Origin: Triplophysa rosa
Lineage: Eukaryota > Chordata > Actinopteri > Cypriniformes > Nemacheilidae
Assembly: GCF_024868665.1 (NCBI RefSeq)
Contig: NC_079905.1
Location: 7,351,879 to 7,415,878, forward strand
Length of the DNA: 64,000 bases
Direction of reading: 5' to 3'
In this document: piece by piece, positions 50,913 through 63,580 of the stretch
Layout of the letters: the number at the start of each line of letters is the position of its first letter
Position numbering within the stretch: position 1 is the stretch's first letter
Position numbers and translations under genes: made by a program
The notes under the pieces: generated by a model
Database searches by the model: none
What the model was told of the DNA's origin: nothing
What the model saw: the letters and a program-made list of their open reading frames with translations, nothing else

Positions 50913-51219
50913 GTTGTTGTGTACGACTTACAGTGCAACATAGTCATAGTCATCGTTTACTTTATAAATTCAGTTTACAAATTAAATATTTGTTGAACAC
51001 AATGCTTACATAAATCATATAGCTTGTGTAAGTATAATGCAGACAGTTATGCTTATCCAATATGAACAACAGAAATAAGATCATTCATTGCTTTCAGCTT
51101 CTGTTTTTTCTGACCTGGAAACATGGCATGCCATAACAAGGATAGTCCAAAGTAGAAGCTTAACATTAAAAATGTATGCGGGTAAATGCTTATGTATTTC
51201 CCTCACGCTAAGCTAATAA

Positions 51220-51570
51220 ATAGGCCTTCACGCGTCACTTGGGCATCATCATGTTGTTTCCATTTCTCCCCACTCGCCCCAAATGCTCATTTGTCTCAGG
51301 CGAAATATTCAGGCTACAGGCTTAATGTCATGTTATTTTGTCTTCTTTAAAGAAAGAATCGATTGGGAGATATTGTGAAGGGACAGAATTATTCCGGCTG
51401 CAGTGTGGCAGTTTACAGATAAGAACCTCAGCTAGGTAATCATAAATATTAGCATGATGCAGCCGGACACGTCATGAGATGCTCCAACTAAGAATTTATC
51501 TCCCGGTTCAAAAGACGGCATGACATGGACATAATCCAAGTCATAGCCTTTACCAAAGTGGTTTTAGGGC
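51220..51570. promoter_or_regulatory. Candidate noncoding regulatory element upstream of epha7
   Basis: A unique block about 3 kb 5' of the promoter region, with AAGCTAATAAATAGG, GAATCGATTGGGAG, TAATCATAAATATTAGCATG and GGCTGCAGTGTGGCAG. Repeats of the foldback family flank it but do not enter. Confidence 0.25.
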
Positions 51571-51892
51571 TTGTGAATGACCACTGCTCTCCTTAAATAT
51601 CACCATGGATAGAGGTTTCTCCTTTAGTGATGGTGGATTAAGAAGATGGACGGCGGTAGCGGCAGAGTATGTCATGGCGATATTTGTGTTTGTGCCGGCA
51701 TGAGATGATCCTGTTTTATTTGAATGGCATTTGTGGCCTTGACTTGTTTTTTACTACAAGTGCAGTAGCACTGATAATTTACCTGGCATAGATTTAGACT
51801 AAACAAAGAACTCAAAGAACAATAAACAAATAATTAGTTTAATAAAACTCAATCCACTCTATAAAGCAAATTTAAGGATTTACAATTACAAT

Positions 51893-52322
51893 TAGAGATA
51901 GTTCACCCAAAAATGAAAATTCTGTCATTATTTATTCACCCTCTTGTCATTTCAATCCTGTATGACTTTCTTTCTTCTGCAGAACACAAAGGAAGATATT
52001 TTGAAGAATTTTGGTAATGGAACAGCGACGATACCAATTGACTTGGTTTTGTGTCCGTATACAATAGATGTGAATGGGTACCGTCGCTGTTCAGTTACCA
52101 ACATTCTTAAAAACATCAACTTTTATGTTGTGCACAAGAAAGAACAACGACGGTACCCATTCACTTCTATTGTACGGACACAAAACCAATGCGAGTCAAT
52201 GGGTATCATCGCTGTTCGGTTACCAACATGTTTCAAAATATCATCTTTTGTGTGGAAGAAAGAAAGTCATACAGGATTGAAATGAGTAAATGATGACAAA
52301 TTTTTCATTTTTGGGTGAACGA
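51893..52322. mobile_element. Foldback element, subfamily B, with an extra internal arm, copy 13
   Basis: Left end GATAGTTCACCCAAAAATGA and right end CATTTTTGGGTGAACG. Between them the GTTACCAACAT arm is present twice in the same orientation (about 52096 and 52220), and a GTACCCATTCACTTC segment lies between them. The element therefore has three arms instead of two, as if part of one half had been duplicated. Confidence 0.75.
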
Positions 52323-55300
52323 GGTCTTCTTAATTCATGTCATCGACTAAATATGTTTTTCCACTTAACATCGTAAAGAGAAGATATGATTTATCAACAC
52401 ATAATGAAACAAAATACAATGTTTCAAAAAGTTATTTAGGCTTGAATTTATGCATTAGTCAAACACGGATCGTGTCAAAGAAACAACCCAAAACACAGAG
52501 ATGAAGCAAAAATCAATGACGTAGAAAATAATGGAAAGCCACAGAAGGACGATAAAGAAGTGAAAAATGTGTTGATTTGTCCTTATGGGCTCGATGTCTC
52601 TAGAGATGCACATGGGAATTTTTCACAAAAGATAAATTGCCTTGTTGCCGTGGCTCCCTTTTTTTGTACAGTCGATGAACATGTGTGAGTTTGCATGCGT
52701 GTGTGTAGACATGCTGCTTCTATTTGAGTATACATATTATTTCTGTAACCTTTAAATTTGTTGCGTTCTATATGATTGTTGTGGACAGGATTAATGTCAC
52801 AACTACAAACATGCTCTGAGACACATTCAAACAACATCTGGCAACGTCGGTGTGGCTTCGTTTGCAATCGATGCTGGTTTTCTCCACGAGAGAAAATGAC
52901 ATCTCCCACGACTCCTGCTGGATATGCAGCAAGTACAAATCAGCCTCGACTTGCCCTTTCCAGAGCAAATCAATTCCGACACCCTCGGAAGCGCTGTGCA
53001 TCCTATTGTCCCCGGCATACATGCTTTCTCTTCACTGGTGAACAAATTTGAAGTCGGTCATGGCTTTTGATAAAAGAGGACTTTCTGATACTCATATCTG
53101 AGACACCAACATACAGCACGGGTTTGTCTTTGAATCCAGGTCAAGAAATACGTGAAATCAAGTCTAGAAAAGAGAAAGTAGGAGAAGGAACATCTTGAGT
53201 CTCCAGAGAAATATAGACGCAAAGGAGCTTGTTGTAATTGCTGGAAAGTGGGTTTGTATTATTCTCCTGAGATGGAGTTCTTATAAAGAACAGTGCGGGA
53301 CATTTGAATTATTCAGGGTTATTTGTTCCTTCCCTTGGATATTTTTACACCTATGATATTTGTGGATCCACTGATATTCCCATTTGAATTATGTAAACTT
53401 ACAATTTAGAACGTTTCTGTTGTTGTGCATCAAAAATTCTGTCTATCATATTTACAGCAAAATGAGTCTTTTAGAGTTCCGAGGAAAAATATGTTGCTTC
53501 CAAATTATCCTCTTTAGCAACTCTATACCAGCAGAAAGCTCAGGTGAGCCATTTCAAATTCATTTTGTCTTTTATTTGTATCCCAACCTTCCACTTTGAG
53601 CTCTGAAAAATTGCCACCACTATTGACTCATTCCAAACAAAATAAATATAGGAGCAAATCTTCGGTCAAATAACTTCTCTGCCGATCACAACTACATCAA
53701 TCTCCAACCCTGAGATTGCCGTCCCTTTTACCAAGCAATATCTTGACACATCAAGGATAATAGCTCTCTAAGGCACTCTCCAAAAAGTTGCCGTCAAATA
53801 GATTACCATTGATAGCTCTTTGCAGTTATAGACCCAAGCCAATAAACACCAAGGTTTGTCATGCTCAGGCTTTCAGAAGATGGTTTGGGTTTGTTGACAC
53901 TGGTCCATATGGACCCATATTGAAGCTTTTGAAGCTTTCTTAACATCCATATGCCGCCATCATCTCCTTCACCAAAATACGCCATCAAACATACGGCTTG
54001 AACTCAGAGAAGTTTAGTCTGAACTTTGGTTAACCTTTGCACTAAAACTGTCTGAAGAAGCGCTGTGCCAGGGAGCGTCAATTAAATCTCGGACACGAGC
54101 TAACAAACAAATAGCGAAGGGTACTTGAGGCGGTCTGCATTGTATTGTTTAATGAGTAGATATGTCAACACTTCTTTCCATACCACTCCATATCCTGTGA
54201 AAACAGCAATATTTACATAATTAATTACATTCGTAGTAATTAAAGGAGCAAATAAACAGGCTGGTGTTGGTGACTGATGACATATTTTGAGGAGATTTAG
54301 GTACTGAAAGATTCATGGTCCTGAAAAGGCAAAGGAAGCAGAGGAGAGGGGAAATGTATGCAAATGAACTGGGAATATTCAAGGGCCTAGAAGATGTTGT
54401 GTCAGGGGATTTTCTAGAGGTGTGTGAATGAAAACATTGTTCTCAAACTTTCACTGAACTTTCTTGTTCACTTATAAACTGTAACAGTATGCAAAAATTT
54501 TGAGGTCAAGCAAAAAATAAAAATACACAAAATAAAGCGTTTAGCCTAAGAATGGTTACACAATATTGGAAAAAATAAATGGATACATTTAAAGGTTTCT
54601 TTAAATTAATGCACCAGACATTCCCATTCAAGTCCCTCAGGTAGATTCTAAGTCAAGTCTCAAGTCTTTGGTCACAAGTTTTTTTTTTTTATTTGTATAT
54701 TTCTAATGGTTAGTTTTATAAACACTGTCAAGGTCTGATTCAATATTTAAAACAATAATTTTGTCATTCAATTAAATCTATCTAATAGAGAACATTAGGA
54801 TTGTTTTTAATGTTAAACATTTGCATTTTAACAAGTGACATTGTTCATGAGTCTCTGCTTTTGTGTCCATTTCAGACATCTTTGCCATGTTCCAAACCGA
54901 CTCTCCTATCCTATTCCTAAATGCTTGCTTTCACCATTCTTGTCCTATATAGGTAATATAAAGTTAAAAAGGCATTAATAAAAAATTAATAAAACAACAT
55001 AGAACAAATTCACTTTCAAAAGTGTATGTTCGGTTTTAAATAAAGCAAGTCATATTTATAAAAACTGAAGAAGACTGAAGGTTCTGAAGAATCCAGGATC
55101 AGCCTTGAGCATTTTGTCTCATAGGTTATGGAAACCACATATGCAAATATGCATATATCTGCTCACCTTTACATGTTAAAATGCAAAAGAACATGAATCC
55201 ACATCAAGAAACCTCATCCGCAGGCCCTGAAGCAACTCAAGCTGTCGAGTCTCTCTCTGCTCTCTCCATCTCTCTCATAAATACACATGAGCGAGTCATT

Positions 55301-57872
55301 GTCTGAACACGTGCACAAGAATAAAGTTCAGCTTCGGTTCTACAGCTTCAAGCACCTCGGCATTGTCTTCTGATGAAGTTAATCAAAAACAAATTTGTGC
55401 TGAGGAGCTTTTGTGTTTTACATGAAAACATACTGTAGTCACCCAGCAGCCCAGAGCAGCGAATGTTCATAAATATCAGAGTCTCCTAAGATGTTGCATT
55501 GTTAAAAGTTTAACTTTTAATGAATCTTCTTCCCTCTTTATTGGACACATGGAGGACTTTTTTAAACCTGGAGTCATAGTGACTGAGCACCACTATCAAA
55601 ATACACTGACAGTAGCATCATCCCCCATGGAAATACATTAAGTCCTTTGCTTAGCTGAACTTTTCTCTCTTTTACAAACCTTTCTCTGCAGAAGTGAATC
55701 AATGGTCTAATCTCATTTGTCATCCCTGCTTGCCTCCATTACGAGCAGCGATGAGATTAGCTAATCTGGAAAAATGGGTGATGCCGGAGAGACGGAGTGA
55801 TGCTGGTGTGACACAGGAAGTCAAACGCTCTGCGCATGATGACTGTGTTAAAGTTAAACATGTTTAACATACACAATTCATCAGCAAAGCTTCAAACATA
55901 CTTATTATATAACGCCAAATCATTACTGATCCGTGAATATAAATTTATTCTTGCGACTGATTTGGCACAGATTGGGTGAAATCAATGGCCGATAACTGCA
56001 CAAAGCAACACAGGTCACTGTTGATGTTGGTAAAAAGTGGGCGGCGAGAGGGAGGCATGTTTTGTGATTGTGTTGCTCAGAGATTAGGTCCACCCTAATG
56101 ACCCTGATTATCAGGTACCATCAGTTATAGTAAATTAGGTTAGGCAGAGGGTCTAGACAACGCGCGGTGGGTTTCCAGGCAATGCGGCGTGTCAGCGCGC
56201 TTGTTCCCGGTCAGCATGCGGTCAGCATATTCCCCACAGCCTCCCCTCCAGCGTACCCGCTGAAGACCTCTGCTGGTCCGAGGCTATTCATTGTCAGCAT
56301 ATTTGGCAGAGCTGAATGCACTTAGCACAGTCCAAGAGTTCTGGTTACCACTGCCAGGCAGATGCTGTAATGAGGGGCGGGGCTGCTTACCGTAACAGCA
56401 TCCCTGACGGTGAAGTTTATTTCTTCTCATTACATCCAGCACACATTTCTTTCCCACACCTTATTCTTAAAAACTCATTAGTGTTCACCTGTTCGCCTCC
56501 CTCTCTGCTCTCCCACAGGGTGTGAGTGTGTTTGGCGGCTGAGTAGGGAGAATCAGGAAGGTGAAGACTCCCTCTCTCGCTGGCACTGTGGCGTTGGATG
56601 GCATGGGGTAGGGCAGGGGTAAACTGGACAGGTTGCAATCTGGCAACCAAGGCCAAACTCCCAATGTCAGCCTGGAACTAAGCGGATGGGCCCTGGTGAC
56701 ATCTGTTCAGTGGGTAAAATAAGCCATTTCTGGGTGCCAAGGCACTATGTGTGACAGAATAACCTTTAGACGGGCCACACATGCAAATCCAAAATGATTA
56801 AGGAGGGACACACACACACCCACAGCCATGGGTAAATAGTATTTCAGAAAGTTTTTTTTATCACGGAACTAGATTTGTGATGTCATAGAAAGCAGACAGG
56901 GGTCTTTTTAACGGACGTTTTAATGCAAAATTTGCATTGTGTTTTAATCAAACTATAGTTTCAAATGGCAATCAATGAAAAAGTAATACATATAAAAAAG
57001 TAAATGTTTAAAAAAAAAAAAATGTTTAGCATCTACGATATCTGCTGAGGCCATCCAGCCTTCTTTGGGTAACATCACTGCGAAAAAGAAGTATTTTTGT
57101 ATTGTTTTCTAGTACAAATGTCTAAAAATATTTAAATCTAGATACATTTACTTGACCAGCAAAATTACATGACAGAAGCTATAAACAAGCTATAAACTCT
57201 TAAACAAGCAAAAATATCTGCCAATGAGGTAAGAAAAATAAACATGAATTAAGATTATCGAATGAAGTTTAATTTTCTCACTTCATTGGCAGATATCTTT
57301 TGGTTTAACCATAAACCAACTTAAGTTTGATTTTTTCCCCCCAGAAAACAAAACTGATTTAGTTCCATTTCAATACCAATGTACATGGATATTGCTATTA
57401 TTCAATCCCATAACAGGCTATCAAAGCACCATAGCATTACCATCTGATACTATCAGATTTTTTGTAAGATTTCTCATTATTCACAGAGGTTATCTCAGTA
57501 AAGTTCTTCTTTTGACAAAGTTCAGCAAAGTTCTTTCTTCATTGACAGTCCTCTATGATTTATGGATTACGTATGTATTTCATTTCCATCCGGAGCATAT
57601 GTGATTTCTCATTCCTCGCCCACCGGTTCCACTCCCACACAGAGATGCATCGCATTCTAATTGAGAAGTATTTAGATGCTGAAGGACAGTCTATGAATTA
57701 ATCGTGCTCAAAACTCAATAGGAGGTTTGGCTTGCACTTGCCCCTTTGCCATTTGAATGCCGAATGGAAAATCACTCGCAGACATATTTTAAAATATATT
57801 CTCCTTCTAAAAAAACTGCTCAGACATGCTGAATTCACAGCTTCGTATGAATGCACGTAGATCACGGCTATC

Positions 57873-58164
57873 TGTTACGTGAAGTGGAGGCAGCGATGCG
57901 CACGACAACGGGGTATAATCCCAAAGGCATTTTAATAATAAATCCACAAGGAAACTAGAAGCTAAACACACACTAACATAAACCATCCCAGACAAAGAAC
58001 AAAGGAACACAATGAATATACCTGTATATAGTCCACTGGTGATGGGGCTGATGACTGTCAGGTGCGGGGGATTGCAGACGAGACACAGGTGAGGGAGTGT
58101 GGAGGATCGTGGGGAATGAAGTCCGAGCGGGAAAACATGAGGAGAAACCGATGAAACCGTGACA
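57873..58164 (-). mobile_element. Solo LTR (retrotransposon, probably Gypsy-type), with 5-bp target duplication
   Basis: 292 bp that on the minus strand runs TGTCACGGTTTCATC ... CTTCACGTAACA, i.e. TG...CA ends. CTATC is present directly outside both ends (57868-57872 and 58165-58169). Read on the minus strand, a TATATA box (about 58024-58030) precedes an ATTAAA polyadenylation signal (57931-57936), the order expected of U3-R-U5. No internal retroviral-type genes flank it, so it is the product of LTR-LTR recombination. Assignment to Gypsy is by general resemblance only. Confidence 0.8.
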
Positions 58165-58228
58165 CTATCTTCTATTTGATCATTTATCTTGTCGCTATAA
58201 ATATATATATTTCAATATAAAACATCTT

Positions 58229-58272
58229 AAAGGCATAGTTTACCCAAAAGGGAAAGTCTGTCAACATTTAAT
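58229..58272. mobile_element. Foldback element, left-end fragment
   Basis: CTTAAAGGCATAGTTTACCC followed by AAAGGGAAAGTCTGTCAACA. Only the first 45 bp or so are kept. Confidence 0.5.
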
Positions 58273-58989
58273 ATTTCACTTAACCAAAGCAACCCTCCAT
58301 TTAAGGAATACATTTTCGAGCACTGCCTGGGAACTGGACCCACATCCATGGCGTCACATGCGCAATTTTCACTACAATTTGAGCTGAACACTAGCTTGTG
58401 CAACCAAATAAGTGCATTCTCTGCACTTTTTCCAGACCTTTGATCACTGGGAATAGATTATTCCCATTTAAGGTGCAGCAGAAAGAGCAGATCCTGTAGA
58501 GATAGAGCAACAAATCCCATTCGCCTGCCATTTCAACTGAACACGTAATAGCAGCAAAATTGCTTTTACGGTGAATGGGCATAATAATATACTCCTGTTT
58601 CCAGTCAATAGCTTCTCTGAGCTAGAACACTAAGTCTGGTATCAGTCTGATGGATTTAGTCAGCGTTACGAGGCTACCGACAGGAGATTAATGGTGGGAC
58701 GGAAGGATTGGAAAGAGAAGCGTTGAGAGAGGTTATCGCACCTGGCTGACCTCTGGTACAGTACTATACAGAAGAATGACATGTGAGTAAATAGGTGTGT
58801 TAGTGTGGTTGATGACACTTAAATCAGCTCCACACAGTGCCACTGAAATAAAGCCATCGGTCGGTTTGTGTAAATGCATAGGCGTGTTTTAGTGGTGGTG
58901 AGAAGAGGCTGTGGTTAGTATAAAAATGTTTTAAAAATGTTTTTCCAAAGAGGTTTTATATGCTGAACGATATAAGACCAGACCTAAGC

Positions 58990-59456
58990 AATATAAGATT
59001 GTATGCGATAAAAAATGTAAGGGAAAAATAGCAAAAATGTAGAAATATATTATATCTAAAATCTTTATTTTATTTTAATATTTATATATTTTACTTTTCT
59101 ATTATATTTATGTAATATTTTAATAGTAATATAAAATTAATATAAATAAATATTATATTATATTATTAATATTTATTATTTTATAATAATTATTTTATTT
59201 ATTTAAAAAATATATCTAGGATATAAGATTGTAAGTGATAAAAAAATCTGGTCTAAGAGCAAAATGGTAAAAATGTAGAAATAGAAATCTTTCCTTAATT
59301 TTATTTTATTTAAATATGATTTTAATATATTATAAAATACAAAAATAAATATAAATTTAATATTTTAATAATTTATATTTTATAGTTTTATTAATTGTAC
59401 ATATGTATTTTATATTATATTATTAATATTTCTTATTTTACTTCAATATATCTAGG
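58990..59456. repeat. Tandem duplication of an AT-rich 231-bp unit
   Basis: Unit 1 (58990-59220) and unit 2 (59221-59456) both start ATATAAGATTGTA(T/A)G(C/T)GATA, contain AAAAATGTAGAAATA, then a long run of TATTTAATA-type sequence, and both end in TATATCTAGG. Confidence 0.8.
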
Positions 59457-60267
59457 CTATTTAATAAGCCAAACAAAATTGCAACTGAACAATCAGCCAA
59501 TTATCACTTTATATTATAATTACAGTAATTACCGTTAATTTAATATTATAGCACGTTCATTGTTGAATTCTGTAAAAAAAATAATGCATCCTCATCATTG
59601 GTGATTGGACTAAAACAGTTCTGACATTGTGATTATTACAAATTTGCACTTATATGCAATCTTGCGTGCATTCATTTCTGTATATGTGTGCAGTTTATTA
59701 AAATCATTCTGAATTCTTCTCCGAGTTGTTTGAGGAACAATACTAATAAAATACTTATTGCAAGCCAGACTTATTACTTTTCTGCCGTGCCCATCTCAGC
59801 CCTCTCTCTCCTTTCGTCTTCTTGCTCGCCCTTATCTTTCATCCTTTGTACCGAGATCCAAATGCTTTAAAATGATTCCGACAAAAAACACAGACATGAA
59901 AACTGCACATTTCATTAATGTGTTCATTCATTTCATTGTGTCATTCGTCTATTATTTCATTGTCCCTTTTTATTTAGATGGATACAAACCCACTTTTTTC
60001 CAACAATAACTCATTATCCTTCTTTGCTGAGTTAATAATGGACTCGAGCCAGATTCTTATCATGCACCAATCCATTTCCTTCACGCTAATCTGTGCGTGA
60101 CCATTCTCTTTTTTTTATTCTGATGGCTTGAGAACCCACACAGACGCTCTGTATGAATACAGATACTAAACAGAAATCATGTCCGCCATCCATCATATGT
60201 GGACGTCAGGCCGCTGGCACTGCCTACTGCAGCTGTCAATTTAATAGACTGCTTTTTTTTAGATATA

Positions 60268-61022
60268 CAGGTGCTGGTCATATAATTAGAATATCATCAA
60301 AAAGTTGATTTATTTCACTAATTCCATTCAAAAAGTGAAACTTGTATATTATATTCATTCATTACACACAGACTGACATATTTCAAATGTTTATTTCTTT
60401 TAATTTGATGATTATAACTGACAACTAATCAAAATCCCAAATTCAGTATCTCATAAAATTAGAATATTACTTAATACCAATACAAAGAAAGGATTTTTAG
60501 AAATCTTGGCCAACTGAAAAGTATGAACATGAAAAGTATGAGCATGTTCAGCACTCAATACTTAGTTGGGGCTCCTTTTGCCTGAATTACTGCAGCAATG
60601 CGGCGTGGCATGGAGTTGATCAGTCTGTGGCACTGCTCAGGTGTTATGAGAGCCCAGGTTGCTCTGATAGTGGCCTTCAGCTCTTCTGCATTGTTGGGTC
60701 TGGCATATCGCATCTTCCTCTTCACAATACCCCATAGATTTTCTATGGGGTTAAGGTCAGGCGAGTTTGCATGGCCAATTAAGAACAGGGATACCATGGT
60801 CCTTAAACCAGGTACTGGTAGCTTTGGCACTGTGTGCAGGTGCCAAGTCCTGTTGGAAAATGAAATCTGCATCTCCATAAAGTTGGTCAGCAGCAGGAAG
60901 CATCAGTCTGTGTGTAATGAATGAATATAATATACAAGTTTCATTTTTTGCATGGAATTGAAATAAAATAAATTAAATAAATCAACTTTTTGATGATATT
61001 CTAATTATATGACCAGCACCTG
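60268..61022 (-). mobile_element. Internally deleted Tc1-like transposon flanked by TA
   Basis: Ends CAGGTGCTGGTCATATAATT and the exact inverse, with TA at both outer edges (60266-60267, 61023-61024). The inverted repeats extend over about 100 bp and include ATCATCAAAAAGTTGATTT. The right arm has a roughly 10-bp difference near TTTAATTTATTTTATTTCA. The interior keeps only the C-terminal part of the transposase, so the first half of the gene has been deleted. Confidence 0.92.
60555..60878 (-). pseudogene. Tc1 transposase, C-terminal remnant with frameshift
   Basis: The open frame carries the end of a Tc1/mariner DDE transposase: SPDLNPIENLWG (with the last catalytic Glu), then KRKMRYARPNNAEELKATI and the C-terminus IQAKGAPTKY. 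The preceding part (FIFQQDLAPAH, with the second catalytic Asp) is in another frame, because one extra T sits in the stretch TGGCCATGCAAACTCG. The N-terminal DNA-binding half and first catalytic Asp are gone, so it cannot be active. It is of the 340-residue Tc1 family; about one third survives. Confidence 0.88.
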
Positions 61023-61132
61023 TATGCTATTTCAGCCCGTTGCTGCTAATTCTATTATCCAAACAAAACAGTAGGCATGTAAGTGTATGGAAAGTGTATA
61101 TAAGATGTACATCCTTATACAACAGTACACAC

Positions 61133-61290
61133 ACTCATCTTTGTGGGGACTTGCCATAGACTTCTATTGAGTTTATACTGAGCTATTTATATCCCCTAAC
61201 CATAATCACATCCCTAAATCTAACCTCTAACACAGAAATCCTTTTGCATTTTCACATTTTCAAATAAGCATACAGAACATGAATATACAC
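61133..61290 (+). repeat. Second, diverged copy of the GGGGAC repeat
   Basis: TCATCTTTGTGGGGACTTGC, CATAGACTTCTATTGAGTTT, then CCCCTAACCATAATCACATC and CCTTTTGCATTTTCACATTT parallel the copy at 15264 in the same order. It is also preceded by a short CA run. Confidence 0.5.
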
Positions 61291-61939
61291 TTATGTATTG
61301 TTATACATAATACATATAAAAGAAGCCAGCCAATCAGATTGCAGCTTGCAATATTAAGAAAGCTTTTGCCTTTTCGTGTTCAATGCGCATCAGACAATCT
61401 CTCAGCATTCCATCTAAAGCCAAGCTTAGTCTAACCTTGACTTCAGGTAAGGACAGAGGATGGCATTTCTATTCCACCTAGAATTATCTCTTGCTTTGCC
61501 CGATCTTGTTTTGAAATGCTTTCACATGCCCTCCAGAGTCAAAATCTCTCTTACCCACACAGCCCCACCCTCCACTCTTCACCTTGCACTTTCTTAACTA
61601 ACACAGTTTACTCGTGAGTTTATGTTCACGTCTGACAGGCACACACCTCCCTCTCCCCTCACTTGGCAGGTGAGTACCCTCGTCTCCGGCCGGCTAAAAG
61701 GTGTTGTCCCTCGGGAGCCTCTCTTCGGGCAGCTGATGTGCACTGTTCACTTTCTAATCACAAGGACACTCACCTGCCTTTGTTCTGTGGAGAGCCATTA
61801 CCATAATCAGGCGAGAGACGACAGCTATTCAATTACAGCTCGAAAGCCGGGAAACACAAAGGATGCAAGTTTCCGTTTATACAGAAAGCTGCTTCATCTC
61901 ATTCCGCTGTCCATCTATCATATCACTAATGGGCATTCG

Positions 61940-61941
<2 letters not shown>

Positions 61942-61990
<49 letters not shown>

Positions 61991-62072
61991 ACGCACACGC
62001 ACACGCACACGCACACGCACACACGCACACGCACACACACACACGCGCACACACACACACACAAGCGCACAC
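61942..62072. repeat. (CA)n / (CACACG)n compound microsatellite
   Basis: A pure CA run of about 40 bp, then CACACG-type hexamers, then mixed CA/CG. Open frames translating to poly-His/Thr or poly-Val/Cys over it are artefacts. Confidence 0.95.
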
Positions 62073-63334
62073 ACTTTCATTAGGTCTGAGTTTTAACCAC
62101 CAGAGGTGTGAGGAAGGTTAATGTACAGATACCATGGCCCTTAATGCATGTAGAGTCACGTGGCGAGGCAGATGGTGGAGGGTGTGTTAGGCATGCCAAG
62201 ATGAAGCAAATCTGCGACTGCACAGGCACTAGACTGAATATTTAACATAAACTGCTCAATCTCAGCCTATGCATATCAAACACAAAATATGAAAAACTAC
62301 TTTGAATGCAAGGAAAACATCACTGTTGAAAAAGCAAAGAGACACAACTTGATTGTGTTATGCATGCCCGAGTACTTGCATGTTTAAATGGGTCATATCA
62401 TAATTTTGTTTTTAATCATTTTTTCTTGAGGTCTGCTTTTAATGTTAGGCACGGTTTCGCCAAAAACTGTTACAATTTTGTTTTACACAACCATTTCCAC
62501 CTTTTTCTGAGCTTTGGTTTACCTCTTTGCATGTGAAATGAGCTTTTCATACAATACCAGTATCTTCTGCAAAGCTTGCGTTACATTGTAAGAGAGGTTC
62601 ACAAAACAATTTGAGCTGAAATGTGCTTCATAAATTTATAAGGTTTATTTTACTCTTGAGAATACGCCAGCCGGAAACATTACAAGCTTCGGTACCCTTA
62701 TACAACCCAAATCCGTGTTATCCCATCCTAGTGTTTAGTATTCAAAAATCTTAGCATTCGATTCTCAAAATGCACACTATTTTAAAACAAGCCATATTTA
62801 CAGTTCTATAAATGTCTGAACACACACAAGCACCCCACCCCCAATCTCTGACACATCAGACCCAGATTTGTAAAACAGGTTGCCTTACACACACATGAAC
62901 GCACGCACACACACTTACCCATCACATACAGGTTATATGTCGGCCAGCACCGGCATACCAGACATGTGAAATAGGATTAGTGACTTGACCCCGCATGCAT
63001 GCACGTCACTGATACATTCAGAACCTGCACATGAGATGAACATGGGATTGCTCATGCCAGCGTGAGTCAAAAGATTAGTGATTTGCTTGATATATTATGT
63101 GACGCTGTCATTGCACACTAAGTTAAATAAGGATTTAATCAAAACACACCAAGACAGATACCTGGGGAAAGGTAGGATAGTTTATAGAACATTTAACAGC
63201 TAATCTGTAAAAAGGTGGTGGTCGTTGATAAACCAACAAAGAAATGCATTAGGAATTTTATATTAACGTCAACAGGAAGTTGCTTTCTTTCCACTTTCCT
63301 GGTTAGATCTTTGGCTGATGTCACCAAGGTCACC

Positions 63335-63580
63335 TTAAAGTGATAGTTCACCCAAAAATGAAAATTCTGTCACCATTTACTCACTCTCTTGTCATTTCGA
63401 ACTTGTATAACTTTCTTTCTTCCATCGAACACAGATGAAGATATTTAGAAAAATGTTGTGCTCGGTTAACAACTTTCTTCAAAATATCTTTGCTTGTGTT
63501 CTGCAGAAGAAAGAAAGTCACACAGGATTGAAATGACACGAGGGTGAGTAAATGATAGAAGATTTTGGGGTGAATATTCT
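63335..63580. mobile_element. Foldback element, subfamily B, copy 14
   Basis: CTTAAAGTGATAGTTCACCC then AAAATGAAAATTCTGTCACC. The arms CGAACTTGTATAACTTTC / GAAAGTCACACAGGATTG pair. The right end is decayed (GATTTTGGGGTGAATATTC). The centre is short, so it is internally deleted. Confidence 0.75.

Noticed and set aside
61622..62096. Poly-His/Thr and poly-Arg/Thr open frames
   Set aside because: A direct translation of the CA/CACACG microsatellite.
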